A stretch of DNA of 64,000 nucleotides from Tragulus kanchil (taxonomy: Eukaryota > Chordata > Mammalia > Artiodactyla > Tragulidae), in contig JAIOJX010000004.1 of NCBI GenBank assembly GCA_022376925.1, positions 122,351,123-122,415,122 on the forward strand. Reading direction: 5' to 3'. Each line of letters opens with the position of its first letter. Positions within the stretch are counted from its first letter, which is position 1. Below the pieces are notes generated by a model. It saw only the letters and a list, made by a program, of their open reading frames with translations. It did not search any database and was not told the DNA's origin. Made by a program: the position numbers and the translations under genes. Shown here one piece after another: positions 15,999 through 31,445 of the stretch.

Positions 15999-16589
15999 AA
16001 TCTGACTTTACAGCTACTTTACTATCTCAAAATGATGTTACCAGTAACACTAAATATATGCATTGCATTTTCAACTTTTAAAATGATCACTTTAATATGT
16101 GATTTGATGTCTAAAAGAAAATGGTCTAAGAGTCAGTATTGTATTAAAGCCGTATCCATAATTCCTCAAACTGGCAAGTTTCACACATAATTTAGCAACA
16201 GTGAAATCTGAAAAGAGGGCATTAAAATTAAAATGGCCTAAATGCCCTCTTGAAGGACCGTAATCTAACGTACCTTAGAACTTTGCCAGAAATGCCATGA
16301 CAATCTAGACATACACACAATTTCATTATTTGTTTCTAATAAACAGTATTTTGTTTTAAGCTTACAGTGGATACTTGCCAGAGGGAACTGGTTTAATATT
16401 AACACACATGGTCTTGGGCCTAACGTCATTAGCATTTGACATCTACCCAATGAGAACCAGAGTCCAGCACCCTATTTAGTGAAGTCCTAACACATCAAAG
16501 AAAACAAAACCACTTACTGACCATGAACCAGTACACCTGAAAACCAGTAAAATCTCAGACGCTGGCAAGAATCAGACACTAGATCATCA

Positions 16590-16725
16590 ATGGAAGCGAT
16601 TTTATAAATGAGGAACCTAAGGCTGAGTCGCTAGTTCACGAGCGCAAGCAACTGAGAGTCAGGACCTGCATTCCCAAACCAGGTCTGCTCCCCATGCCTC
16701 TGCAATGCACTTCACTCCAGGCACT
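16590..16725 (+). mobile_element. MIR-like relic (copy 1)
   Basis: ataaatgaggaacctaaggct, then gcaagcaactgagagtcagg and aaaccaggtctgctccc resemble the MIR 3' half, strongly diverged. A second copy is at 17701-17836. Confidence 0.5.
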
Positions 16726-16792
16726 GCACCCAGGATTTCCAACACCCTTCAGACCTCCCACAGGGAGATCACTCATGCTGTTTACTGTGTTG

Positions 16793-17418
16793 TTTTTTTT
16801 TTAAAGCATTCTTGTTTCAGCTTTATTCCATTTTCATTTTTTTTGCCGCCCAAATGAATTTGTCTTAAAATGTACAATATACATACCAAAAACTTTGAAC
16901 ATCATCACTACAGAAATTTGTGGTTTTCTCTGTGGTTAGTGTTTATACAGTTTTTATGTCATGAACAACTTCATAGTCTTGGGGAGCATGAGATAGATAG
17001 GAATAGATATGGTAGCAGGAGAAAAGACACTGTGATCCAAAATATTACCCACATGTCTGCCTCCTCCACACCTTCCTGGTATGGCTATAATTTGTGCTTC
17101 ACAAAATGTATTAGCTCTTACAAGATCTTGACAATCTGTGATCAGTGCTAACACACTTTTTTAATGCTTTGGTCCAAAAAGCATTCTAGAAGTATTAAAA
17201 CTGTAAATTATATGGCATATGAGGTTAAAATGTGTAAAATGTTCTACATCTAATACATTTAAATCATGAAGGAAGATAGATATATTAGAGGAGTATATCT
17301 AAATGAGAATCTTTTAAGGTTAATTTTCCATATCTTATTGGTAAAGGAGCAAGACAATAGAAATTGCTAAAGATCTAGTGATTGCTAAAACTAGTGGTAA
17401 GAATTTAAACATGACAAT
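16793..17418 (-). pseudogene. Repeated copy of the LY75 retrocopy 3' end
   Basis: Duplicate of 17904-18524, the UTR-like part and A-tail of the LY75 retrocopy, made by the direct duplication with junction near 17419. AATAAA is at 16822-16827 on the minus strand and the A-run at about 16793-16802. It has no coding part. Confidence 0.6.
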
Positions 17419-17903
17419 GACATACACACAATTTCATTATTTGTTTCTAATAAACAGTATTTTGTTTTAAGCTTACAGTGGATACTTGCCAGAGGGAACT
17501 GGTTTAATATTAACACACATGGTCTTGGGCCTAACGTCATTAGCATTTGACATCTACCCAATGAGAACCAGAGTCCAGCACCCTATTTAGTGAAGTCCTA
17601 ACACATCAAAGAAAACAAAACCACTTACTGACCATGAACCAGTACACCTGAAAACCAGTAAAATCTCAGACGCTGGCAAGAATCAGACACTAGATCATCA
17701 ATGGAAGCGATTTTATAAATGAGGAACCTAAGGCTGAGTCGCTAGTTCACGAGCGCAAGCAACTGAGAGTCAGGACCTGCATTCCCAAACCAGGTCTGCT
17801 CCCCATGCCTCTGCAATGCACTTCACTCCAGGCACTGCACCCAGGATTTCCAACACCCTTCAGACCTCCCACAGGGAGATCACTCATGCTGTTTACTGTG
17901 TTG

Positions 17904-19555
17904 TTTTTTTTTTAAAGCATTCTTGTTTCAGCTTTATTCCATTTTCATTTTTTTTGCCGCCCAAATGAATTTGTCTTAAAATGTACAATATACATACCAA
18001 AAACTTTGAACATCATCACTACAGAAATTTGTGGTTTTCTCTGTGGTTAGTGTTTATACAGTTTTTATGTCATGAACAACTTCATAGTCTTGGGGAGCAT
18101 GAGATAGATAGGAATAGATATGGTAGCAGGAGAAAAGACACTGTGATCCAAAATATTACCCACATGTCTGCCTCCTCCACACCTTCCTGGTATGGCTATA
18201 ATTTGTGCTTCACAAAATGTATTAGCTCTTACAAGATCTTGACAATCTGTGATCAGTGCTAACACACTTTTTTAATGCTTTGGTCCAAAAAGCATTCTAG
18301 AAGTATTAAAACTGTAAATTATATGGCATATGAGGTTAAAATGTGTAAAATGTTCTACATCTAATACATTTAAATCATGAAGGAAGATAGATATATTAGA
18401 GGAGTATATCTAAATGAGAATCTTTTTAAGGTTAATTTTCCATATCTTATTGGTTATGGAGCAAGACAATAGAAATTGCTAAAGATCCAGTCATTGCTAA
18501 AACTAGTGGTAAGAATTTTTTAAATAAGGGTTCAGCTCAATGCAAGAAGATAGAGGAGGTAAGACAAGTAGACTGGGTGTTTATTTTTACCTGCTTTCCT
18601 TAATTCAAGTGAAAGATGCATTTGGGGAGGTGGTTAAAACCATTAAATTATATCTATGGTTGTTACTCCTTTTGTTTTTATAATAATTCTGAAGGTAAAG
18701 TTTTGTCACAATCAGTGACTACATAAAACAGTGAATGCTACTAGAATTAGATAATACTTCATAAAAACTAAGTTTCACTGTCAGGTTTTCTATTGAAATC
18801 TTACAAAGGAGTCACTGTCAAGGTCTTTAATGTCTTACTCTGAGATTTTCAAAATCTTAGCTAAACTGAACATCATACTCATTTTCCTCTGCAACTACTA
18901 AATAAAACACAGTCATCGTTATAAGGTGATTGGGGTCCCGTGGAGAAAACGGTGGTGAAACCAGGATCCAAACTTCTTCTGGACAGGAACCAAACAACTG
19001 TTCCCAAAACTGTTGAAATTACTGTGCTACCAATTACCAAAGCTGATATGAAAACGTTATCAGATAAATATTTCTTTTCATATGGGACAGCTGTACTTCA
19101 TAATTTCCTTTTTTCCAATCACCTGTCTTGGTGTGCAAAAAGGCACAGGTATCAACTGGATCCTCACCATCTTCTTGGTCTGACCACTTAACAAATGTCT
19201 TATTTGATTTATCAAAACACTTGAAGCTGGCATCATCTGTGTCAAAAAACATGCCTAATAAGGTATCATCTCAGTCTTTCCATTGTTTTTTCAAAGTATC
19301 CAGTATAAAAGCATTTTCTTCCTCTTTATGTAAGCTTAACATGTCTACTCCATGGTTAGTACACTGACTTCTGACATCCTCTATGCTTTGAACTTGGATG
19401 GCTTCTTGAAGAAAGATATAACAAGTGTCATACCTTTTTCAGTATTGTCTTTCATTGATTTAATTTCAACTGTCTACTTACTTGGAGCAGGTTCCTCTTC
19501 ATCTTTCATCTGAGTAGCACAGCTGCAATAATCCCACAATTTACATCCTCAGACT
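17904..19555 (-). pseudogene. LY75P: LY75 (DEC-205) processed pseudogene, 3' end only
   Basis: Minus-strand remnants match the C-terminus of LY75, an endocytic C-type lectin receptor of dendritic cells. From 19555 downward I read the last lectin domain ([17 protein letters not shown], a TGA stop, [38 protein letters not shown]), then after a deletion the stalk and membrane helix ([30 protein letters not shown]), the cytoplasmic tail ([16 protein letters not shown]) and, after a frameshift, [10 protein letters not shown] and a stop at 18857-18859. Several receptor exons are joined without introns. A 3' UTR-like stretch follows for about 950 nt and ends with AATAAA (17933-17938) and an A-run (plus-strand T-run 17904-17913). 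This indicates a 5'-truncated retrocopy. The coding match is firm; linking the UTR and A-tail to it is inference. No target-site duplication was found. Confidence 0.82.
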
Positions 19556-19608
19556 GGCATTGCTCTATTCACATTAAGAACACTTAAACTTTACCATAAT
19601 CCCCATCA

Positions 19609-22086
<2,478 letters not shown>

Positions 22087-22569
22087 GCAAAGCACCTGCA
22101 ATAATGCAAAGCATTTACTCTTACATGCTGGAGGAATTGGTTTTGAAAAATTACTAGGAGTGGCACGTAGAATGGACTATTAATAATCTAAGACTTGAGA
22201 AAGAAGGTCACGAGCTGATAACTTCAGGAATGACCAAACCCAGTCTTGAGGCCATTTTGGAACTTTGAAACTTTGTACGGTGGCCTAATTTATTATACAA
22301 TTCTTCAGCTATAACTGTTTTGGTATGGAAAAGTTGGAAATTCTCTCCACTTTGGGCTCACTTCCCTGGAGGAACTGAGCGACTCTGGGCTCTCTCAGTG
22401 CCAAGCCTGGGTCTACTCTCAAATCTTTGTAGAAGCTTCCCTCTGGCAATGGAAGTGGAATCTTCAGGCTGTACTTTGTCTGATCTTCTGTCCGCGGGAC
22501 AATGTTCTGTTAATTGTACGTATGTGCGTCAGTACTTACTTTGATTGACAGAACTATATTTAATTGACT

Positions 22570-22778
22570 TAAAGGTGAAGTGTGAAAGTGCTAGCTGCTC
22601 AGTCGGGTATGACTCTTTGCAATCCCATGCACTGCAGCCCATCAGGCTCCTCTAACTGTGGAGCTCTCCAGGCAAGAATGCTAACATGCGTCGCCATTCC
22701 CTTTTCCAGAGGACCTCCCTGAGCCCAGGTCTCTTGCTCTGCAGGTAGATTCCGTACCAGATGAGCCACCAGGTGCTT
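22570..22778 (-). mobile_element. Bov-tA2-type SINE, diverged
   Basis: gctcagtcgggtatgactctt to gatgagccaccaggtgctt; many changes from the consensus, so an older insertion. Confidence 0.85.
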
Positions 22779-22828
22779 ACAAATTAACTCAAAATATATA
22801 GAAAAAATAATCTAAGAGTTGTTTTTTT

Positions 22829-23030
22829 TTTTATTTTTACTGGAGTATAGTTGATTTACAATCGGTTAGTTTCAGGTGTGCAGCCAAGTGAATCAGTTAT
22901 ACATACATACATCTACTCTTTTTCAGATTTTTTTCCCATAAAGACCATTACAGAGTATTGAGTAGAGTTCCTTGTACTATACAGTAAGTCCTTATTAGTT
23001 ATCTATTTTATAAAAATAATATTTTATATA
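22829..23030. mobile_element. LINE-derived fragment, artiodactyl L1 3'-region type
   Basis: tactggagtatagttgattt, gtttcaggtgtgcagcc and gtactatacagtaagtcc belong to a sequence very common in artiodactyl genomes that I associate with L1 3' regions. The family assignment is from memory. Confidence 0.6.
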
Positions 23031-24205
23031 CAGTAGTTATGTATACATAAGATTCTTTTAAAAAGCATTTATTGCCTCCTTTCTCAGTAGTTTACTTAGT
23101 TTTATTTTAGTGAGAAGAAAATGAAGACAGGCATTAGATTACTCCAGTCTGTGGTCATGCAACCTCACCATCTCATAAGGCTTAAATTCTTTAACCACAA
23201 ATGCTATCATTTTGGGAAATGTAACAGTTCAATACTTGAGTAAAAATCTTTTAAATGTTCTCTAAAAACAAGATTATAAGATTGTTCTCTTTTTTTTGAC
23301 TAGACATTACTATCCTAGTATCATTGCCTGTCTCAAATGAGTTTTTAATCACCCTGAAAACTAAAGAAATGAAGCAAATTACTAACAATTCATGTTCACT
23401 CTTCATGCAGCAACACAAACTATATTCAGCCCTATTGCAGCTATTTTTCAAACTGCCTCAGAGAAGTCACTTCCAATATATTACAAAGACTTGGGCTGAT
23501 ATGTCCACTTTAAAATTTTTATATTTTTACAATGTTAAACACATTTGAAAAACATTTCTCCAGGCACCATAGTATATGCTCATTAAATGGGGGCTATTAT
23601 TACAAACCCTCAAATCTGAACATAAGTGTTATTTTAATATTCTAACAAGAATATAGTATTCTAAGCATGAACATAAAAATAGGGAGAAAATGCAGCATAT
23701 TGAAACAATCAAAATACATTCCTAAGCCTGCTGATTGCATAAATGTAGGAAAAGAAAAAGACATGATGAGTGAAGTTGCAGAAGTGCTTGATTTTGTGAA
23801 CAAGTGTCACAGTCTTCAGTTCAGGACCTTTAAACCTTTCCTCAAAGATGGGAAGGAATGAATAATCCCTGAGGTTCACAGGTAATAACAGAAGCAATAA
23901 GAAAAAAGCCAGTAAGAGACTCAGAGAAGGTAAAACTCACTTATGTGGAATAAACAATTTAAATTTCAAAAAAAAAAGGAAAAAATGAATTTGCATAATC
24001 CTTACAAAAAGTGAAAAAGAAGGCAGAGTACGAAGCAAAATAAAGCACATAATAGAGTGACATGGATATGTATCTTTAAGAGGATGTATAACATTAAGGT
24101 GGATAAAAATAAGAATGTAGTTTGAACATCAAAATAAGTGAGGATAGTAATAGGCTATAACCCCATGGAGAAAGTGGGAATTCATAAGTCAAGATTGATA
24201 ACAGC

Positions 24206-24340
24206 GGTTTCCCTGGTGGTCCAGTGGTCAAGACTCTGTGCTTCTACTGCAGAGGGCATGGGGTCGATTTCTAGTCAGGGAACCAAGATCCCACATGCCA
24301 CTCGGCAAGGTCAAAAAAATAATAAAGCTATTAGAAACTT
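24206..24340 (+). mobile_element. Short tRNA-derived SINE (copy 1)
   Basis: GGTTTCCCTGGTGGTCCAG head, a GGGAACCAAGATCCCACATG middle and an a-rich tail. Confidence 0.85.
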
Positions 24341-24500
24341 ATTTATAAAAAAAAGACATAACAGATTAGGTCAATAAGTAAAGGAAGAAATGGAGGGAAG
24401 GAACACTCTCCCCTGTACTGATAGATCAACAACCGATCCATGTAGTGGGTTATAAAACTACCACTTTGCATTAAGATCGGTTCAGATAAAAATCATCAGG

Positions 24501-24715
24501 GGGCTTCCCTGGTGGTCCAGTGGGTAAGGACATCGCCTTGCAGTGCAAGGGGCGCTGGTTTGATCCCTGGCCTGGGAAGATCCCATGTGCGCTGGAGTGG
24601 CTGGACCGATGTGTCCAATTACCGAGCCAGAGCTCTGGGCGATTGCGCTCAGAGCCAGTGCTCTCGACAACAGAGGCCACTGCGATGGGAGGCCACCCGG
24701 GTGTGAAAGACAACA
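24501..24715 (+). mobile_element. Long tRNA-derived SINE, truncated at the junction
   Basis: Begins GGGCTTCCCTGGTGGTCC, with the long-form body TGTCCAATTACCGAGCCAG. It breaks off at the junction near 24716 with several small losses. Confidence 0.85.
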
Positions 24716-25329
24716 AAAAACATTTCTCAGCCATAGTATATGCTCATTAAAGGGGATTCAGCATAATTTTTTTTGAATATAGTATTCTAAGCATGAACAT
24801 AAAAATAGGAGAAAATGCAGCATATTGAAACAATCAAAATACATTCCTAAGCCTGCTGATTGCATAAATGTAGGAAAAGAAAAGACATGATGAGTGAAGT
24901 TGCAGAAGTGCTTGATTTTGTGAACAAGTGTCACAGTCTTCAGTTCAGGACCTTTAAACCTTTCCTCAAAGATGGGAAGGAATGAATAATCCCTGAGGTT
25001 CACAGGTAATAACAGAAGCAATAAGAAAAAAGCCAGTAAGAGACTCAGAGAAGGTAAAACTCACTTATGTGGAATAAACAATTTAAATTTCAAAAAAAAA
25101 AGGAAAAAATGAATTTGCATAATCCTTACAAAAAGTGAAAAAGAAGGCAGAGTACGAAGCAAAATAAAGCACATAATAGAGTGACATGGATATGTATCTT
25201 TAAGAGGATGTATAACATTAAGGTGGATAAAAATAAGAATGTAGTTTGAACATCAAAATAAGTGAGGATAGTAATAGGCTATAACCCCATGGAGAAAGTG
25301 GGAATTCATAAGTCAAGATTGATAACAGC

Positions 25330-25464
25330 GGTTTCCCTGGTGGTCCAGTGGTCAAGACTCTGTGCTTCTACTGCAGAGGGCATGGGGTCGATTTCTAGTC
25401 AGGGAACCAAGATCCCACATGCCACTCGGCAAGGTCAAAAAAATAATAAAGCTATTAGAAACTT
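25330..25464 (+). mobile_element. Short tRNA-derived SINE (copy 2)
   Basis: The element at 24206-24340 repeated by direct duplication 8. Confidence 0.85.
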
Positions 25465-25624
25465 ATTTATAAAAAAAAGACATAACAGATTAGGTCAATA
25501 AGTAAAGGAAGAAATGGAGGGAAGGAACACTCTCCCCTGTACTGATAGATCAACAACCGATCCATGTAGTGGGTTATAAAACTACCACTTTGCATTAAGA
25601 TCGGTTCAGATAAAAATCATCAGG

Positions 25625-25940
25625 GGGCTTCCCTGGTGGTCCAGTGGGTAAGGACATCGCCTTGCAGTGCAAGGGGCGCTGGTTTGATCCCTGGCCTGGG
25701 AAGATCCCATGTGCCGCGGAGTGGCTGGACCGATGTGTCCAATTACCGAGCCAGAGCTCTGGAGCGATTGCGCTCAGAGCCAGTGCTCTGCGACAACAGA
25801 GGCCACTGCGATGGGAGGCCCATACGGGCCAAAGAACAAAGATGGATGAAAACAGACAAATGAAAGACCAATAGAAGTGGCCCGCCTGCTCCCCTCCCTC
25901 CCCACGCACCCCCAAAATAAATAAACAAAAATAAATAAAT
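25625..25940 (+). mobile_element. Long tRNA-derived SINE, complete
   Basis: Same insertion in full: tRNA-like head, body with GGCCACTGCGATGGGAGGCC, then a c-rich stretch and an (AAATAA)n tail. Confidence 0.9.
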
Positions 25941-27471
25941 TTTTTAAAAAATCAGCAGCACATGCTCAATCTAAGGAGTAAAGTTTGAATGAGAACCAGG
26001 ATTTTGCTAGGTATTAAAGAGATCTCAAGAGAAAAAGGAAAAAAAAAAATCCATAAAGACTTTGAGCACCATCTCTGAGAGCTACTTTATTGAAATTGAT
26101 CCGTAACAAGTAGTTTTTAGGTGGAGAACAGCTGGATCCTTTGCTCAATGGGCATTTGGATAAGTGGGCAGAGGCCATATTTCTTTTTCTCCCCCAGCTA
26201 GCAGTTCCTTATAATACCTAATAAAATAGATGACCAAGGCTAACGAACCACATCTCAGCCAAGAACAACTTAAACTGAAATCATAATTTATTTTGTATTT
26301 TAATGCACTACTTGGTGTACACAGATACAGATAATATTGCAACTTGATATACTTCTAAATATCATGTGGAAGAATCAAAAGCACAGAGAATGTGCCCCAT
26401 GAAGGCAAAGGTTCTATAATTAAATTCTGGGACCCTGATGTGTCGTGAGTTCTGAATAATGACCGACCCAAATAATTTCTAGAACAACACATCTTAAATC
26501 CTCAAAACTTTTACTTTGGAAAGGTCATTTCACTTTACAGAGGTTCTTAGTAATACAGCTGACATATCAAATTGTATTATTAATCAGCTGATTTTTACTC
26601 AAAGTCAATGCCAATTTGTATTTCAACTGTGGCAATTTCAAATCAACATTCAACAATAATGCAGGGTTGTTTTTAAATATCAGAAAAAAGGTACTCTATC
26701 TTCTACCACTGATTAGATCCAATGATAAAACTAAATAACTAGATTTAGTTCTGGGAGTTACAGCTTAAAAGGATCACAGGGCACTTGGATAAGACTCAAG
26801 AGAAACACAGAATACCTAACAACTTAGAAAATAACCCACTCTAAGTGGAAAAAAAAAAAACTGGCTAGCAACAAGGCAAAACTGGTTTTCAAGCAGACAA
26901 AATAAAACAGAGGTTGACTGAATATTCCTCATTTTCACTAAAGAGAAAGAAAGAAAATGGTCTTCAAATGCAAAAGCAAAACTTGGAATTAATTTTTTAA
27001 AAAAATACTGTCAACAATTTAGAACAACTTCCCCCAGTTAGGGGAAGTTTCTGGTCTCTTTTCAGTGGATCAGGGAGAGACAGTTTCATTCATTTGAGCC
27101 GATGTACAAACCACCAATTCAGTACAAAATGGATCCAAAGGGATTTCACAAATAAATGCAAAAGATGGTTGGCTGGCAGTGGACAGTCAAGGTACTTACG
27201 GCAGCTGAGACAGCTCTTTATTTTTGAGGGGGTGGAGGGTTCAACACCATTAGTAAGAGAGGGCAACAGCCTTAGTGGAACTCAGGGTTTCCAGAACCAC
27301 TCCAAGACACGGCTCTACCTCCGTCCTATACCACTAATTGCAATGGATTTGTGCTCTTTTAAGATCCTCACGGTAAATCTTGAACACCAAAAATGTACCC
27401 TAATCTCCCAATCCTTCTGAGCATAAACAAGCGTTTCCTGTTTCCCTCAGTTCCCTTCCTCTCCCCAAAAC
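25941..27471. other. NNT intron, unique part
   Basis: Long AT-rich intron stretch without an exon, SINE or recognisable protein frame. Confidence 0.6.
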
Positions 27472-27609
27472 CTGACGGCTGGATGGCATCACCGACTCAA
27501 TGGACACGAATCTGGGCAGATTCTGGAGATGGTGAGGGACAGGGAAGCCTGGCGTGCCGCATCCATGCAGTTGCAAAGAGTCAGACACAACTTGGCAACT
27601 GAACAACAA
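27472..27609 (+). mobile_element. BovB 3'-end fragment
   Basis: ctggatggcatcaccgactc, agggaagcctggcgtgccgc and gcaaagagtcagacacaact match the 3' end of the ruminant BovB LINE. Confidence 0.88.
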
Positions 27610-27649
27610 CACGAAAGACTAAGAGTCCGTGTGCTACCAGACATGTGAG

Positions 27650-28100
27650 GTCTGTGTTAGTGCCCTACCATGGATATAACAAATGATCACAAATGTAATA
27701 GCTTAAAACAACACACACTGATTACAGAGGTCTAATATCCAAAATCAGTGTCCCTGGGTTAAAACCAAAGTGTCAGCAGGGCTGCAATTCTCTTAGAACT
27801 TCAAGGAGAAACTTTATCCATCCCTTGCCTTTTCCAGCTCCTAGAGGCTGCCTCTTCTCCTGGCCTGAGGCTGCATCACTCTGACTTCTACTTCCATTGT
27901 CACATCCCCTTCTCTGTCACTGGTCCTCCTTCCTCTCTTCCATAAAGAACCTAAGGATTACATGGGCCCACCAAATAATTCAGAATCAGCTCTCCATCTC
28001 AGAATCGTCCCTGAATCTGTGAAGTTCCTTTTGCCTTATAAGGTAATATATTCACGAGTTTGGGGCGGGTATCTTTGGGGTCGTTATTCAGCTCACCACA
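27650..28100. mobile_element. Old interspersed repeat, family not assigned
   Basis: caaatgtaatagcttaaaac, gtcagcagggctgcaattc, ttgccttttccagctcctag and tattcacgagtttgggg recall a mammalian-wide repeat consensus whose name I cannot give with confidence. Its right part recurs at 29073-29190 through direct duplication 9. Confidence 0.5.
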
Positions 28101-30163
28101 AACTTCCTTCCCAGTCCTAAAATTCCATGACCTAGAGATTCTATTTTAGCTGAATAAGCCAATATACACTTTGTGATTTACTTTTGTATTTTAATTCTGT
28201 ATCCCTCCCTGATTCCAGTAATTTTGTAAAATTTTAATTTATTTGTTTGTTTTAAATACTGCCTTTGTTTATCTTTAAATTAATCCATCTGCTGTCATCT
28301 TCAGGCTTTAACTGAGGTGTCTTGGACCAAATTAGAAGTTAAAGACCTCCAAATATATCTGTTTTACTGTAATATTTGATTAGCTGCAGACTGCATAAAG
28401 ACAATGTTTCTGTTGAGCTAGTTGTAAGGGGTAAATAATCATAAAGCTAACCAGCAAGCTATGCTGACTGTCCCAAAGGACAGCTCACTTTAGATCTGTT
28501 TGCATAACAATTTATTATCCTAAATTTTAAGACTCTAAAGTTGGAGAGAAACGCACGCAAGGCTAGTACAAGAGAATGCCAATGTTTTGAGAGAAATGAC
28601 AGAGAACACTAAATTTGTAGGAATACATATGAGCACATTGATGAGTCAATGTGAATTTATAATAATTCTGGCCCATGCAACTGGCCAATCTTCAAAGTAT
28701 GGATTAAAGTTAATTATATCAGACATGAGTTGCCCATGACCAGCAATTTCCAGGGACTGATGGCTAAAGTTCATCAACGTTCCATCATCACATGAAGAAC
28801 ATCCAGAATTCAAACACAAAGCCTACCAGTTTTTTGGTTCTTTCCTTTAAACCACGAAAATTATCTTAATCGTATATTCTCTTATTAACAAAACAGGATC
28901 ATCTGTCCCTGTCCACAACATAATTCTACAGAAGAGGAATGACTGCTAAAAGGAAGTCACAGGAAAATTTTCCAGGCTCTCAGAACTCAACTCTTTGGGC
29001 CCCTTCTGCTTACAATGTACCGCATCATAGTAACCAGCAGATGATTTTGCTTTCCAAAATGGGAGCGACCTGAGAATCAGCTCTCCATCTCAGAATCGTC
29101 CCTGAATCTGTGAAGTTCCTTTTGCCTTATAAGGTAATATATTCACGAGTTTGGGCGGGTATCTTTGGGGTCGTTATTCAGCTCACCACAAACTTCCTTC
29201 CCAGTCCTAAAATTCCATGACCTAGAGATTCTATTTTAGCTGAATAAGCCAATATACACTTTGTGATTTACTTTTGTATTTTAATTCTGTATCCCTCCCT
29301 GATTCCAGTAATTTTGTAAAATTTTAATTTATTTGTTTGTTTTAAATACTGCCTTTGTTTATCTTTAAATTAATCCATCTGCTGTCATCTTCAGGCTTTA
29401 ACTGAGGTGTCTTGGACCAAATTAGAAGTTAAAGACCTCCAAATATATCTGTTTTACTGTAATATTTGATTAGCTGCAGACTGCATAAAGACAATGTTTC
29501 TGTTGAGCTAGTTGTAAGGGGTAAATAATCATAAAGCTAACCAGCAAGCTATGCTGACTGTCCCAAAGGACAGCTCACTTTAGATCTGTTTGCATAACAA
29601 TTTATTATCCTAAATTTTAAGACTCTAAAGTTGGAGAGAAACGCACGCAAGGCTAGTACAAGAGAATGCCAATGTTTTGAGAGAAATGACAGAGAACACT
29701 AAATTTGTAGGAATACATATGAGCACATTGATGAGTCAATGTGAATTTATAATAATTCTGGCCCATGCAACTGGCCAATCTTCAAAGTATGGATTAAAGT
29801 TAATTATATCAGACATGAGTTGCCCATGACCAGCAATTTCCAGGGACTGATGGCTAAAGTTCATCAACGTTCCATCATCACATGAAGAACATCCAGAATT
29901 CAAACACAAAGCCTACCAGTTTTTTGGTTCTTTCCTTTAAACCACGAAAATTATCTTAATCGTATATTCTCTTATTAACAAAACAGGATCATCTGTCCCT
30001 GTCCACAACATAATTCTACAGAAGAGGAATGACTGCTAAAAGGAAGTCACAGGAAAATTTTCCAGGCTCTCAGAACTCAACTCTTTGGGCCCCTTCTGCT
30101 TACAATGTACCGCATCATAGTAACCAGCAGATGATTTTGCTTTCCAAAATGGGAGCGACCTGA
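27982..30163. repeat. Direct duplication 9 (junction about 29073)
   Basis: 27982-29072 recurs from 29073 at an offset of 1091. The joint shares the bases agaa. One difference is tttggggcgggt versus tttgggcgggt. Confidence 0.95.
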
Positions 30164-30364
30164 GAACATGAACTGTGTCTTATTTATCAGTTTCCACATT
30201 ATCTGGCACTCAATCAGAGCAACCCCAAAAAAAGGGAGGGACGTCGGGAGGGGAGGAAAAGGTTTTAAGGAACTTAGTGTGCCCAATAAAGAGCAATGAT
30301 TCAAACTCTCAGTTTCTTTTAAGAAAAAGATTTCAGGGAAGTAGTAAAAAGGAGCAGCTAAAAG

Positions 30365-30571
30365 TCTTAGGGTGCCACTGCCTGGGTTCAAAACATCTGG
30401 ACAATTTACCTCTGTGTGGCTCCCTTTCCTCATGCGTACAATGGGGCTGATAATAAAGCCTCTTCAGAGGCTTATGGTGAGATTTACTTGAGACAGCTCA
30501 AGTAAAGAGGGTTTTCTACAAAGCATGTTAGACCGATGCCTGGCACACATATTCCCTTAATAAATGCAACC
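30365..30571 (+). mobile_element. MIR relic (copy 1)
   Basis: cctgggttcaaaac, tccctttcctcatgcgtaca, atggggctgataataaag, gcctggcacacatattccc and taataaatgc follow the full order of the MIR element. Confidence 0.85.
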
Positions 30572-30836
30572 TGCAATTTAATATTCTATTGAAATAAATT
30601 TTTGTGATATTAATGCTCATCTGTTTTGCTCAAATGAATGCAGATTTTTAATGATCATTCATATAAAAAGAAATGCAAGTTTTCACATTAAAACAACTGT
30701 TGGTTTGTTGTCAGCATTTTCTACATTGGTTTTCTGATTTTTACATTGAAATCCTGGAAAATATCAATATGTTCCAATAAAAGTCAAAAATTCTTTGTAC
30801 TTGCAACTACATATAAAAACTAGAGAGGGCTTCCCT

Positions 30837-30853
30837 GGTGGTCCAGTGGGTAA
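30837..30853 (+). mobile_element. SINE head cut at a junction
   Basis: The first 17 bases, from GGGCTTCCCTGG onward, of the SINE that is complete at 33054; the first copy of duplication 10 stops here. Confidence 0.85.
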
Positions 30854-31445
30854 GGCCAATCTTCAAAGTATGGATTAAAGTTAATTATATCAGACATGAG
30901 TTGCCCATGACCAGCAATTTCCAGGGACTGATGGCTAAAGTTCATCAACGTTCCATCATCACATGAAGAACATCCAGAATTCAAACACAAAGCCTACCAG
31001 TTTTTTGGTTCTTTCCTTTAAACCACGAAAATTATCTTAATCGTATATTCTCTTATTAACAAAACAGGATCATCTGTCCCTGTCCACAACATAATTCTAC
31101 AGAAGAGGAATGACTGCTAAAAGGAAGTCACAGGAAAATTTTCCAGGCTCTCAGAACTCAACTCTTTGGGCCCCTTCTGCTTACAATGTACCGCATCATA
31201 GTAACCAGCAGATGATTTTGCTTTCCAAAATGGGAGCGACCTGAGAACATGAACTGTGTCTTATTTATCAGTTTCCACATTATCTGGCACTCAATCAGAG
31301 CAACCCCAAAAAAAGGGAGGGACGTCGGGAGGGGAGGAAAAGGTTTTAAGGAACTTAGTGTGCCCAATAAAGAGCAATGATTCAAACTCTCAGTTTCTTT
31401 TAAGAAAAAGATTTCAGGGAAGTAGTAAAAAGGAGCAGCTAAAAG

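Larger units (their letters stand above)
16308..18524. repeat. Direct duplication 6 (junction about 17419)
   Basis: 16308-17418 recurs from 17419 at an offset of 1111. It contains an MIR-like relic and the 3' part of the LY75 retrocopy. The first copy becomes unreliable at its end (ggtaagaatttaaacatg versus ggtaagaattttttaaa). Confidence 0.95.
23549..25815. repeat. Direct duplication 8 (junction about 24716)
   Basis: 23549-24715 recurs from 24716. The first 60 bases of the second copy match 23549-23595 and then skip about 40 bases to rejoin at 23649, after which the offset is 1126. The first copy ends inside a SINE with several small losses. Confidence 0.93.

Noticed and set aside
16870..18265. 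Open frames on both strands at 16870-17154, repeated at 17981-18265
   Set aside because: They fall in the UTR-like part of the LY75 retrocopy and in its duplicate; no protein similarity recognised.
24471..25928. Overlapping open frames on both strands around 24500 and 25600, also at 31845-33351, 48403-48897 and 53097-53475
   Set aside because: They are open frames through the GC-rich body of tRNA-derived SINEs; the same peptides recur wherever the SINE occurs.
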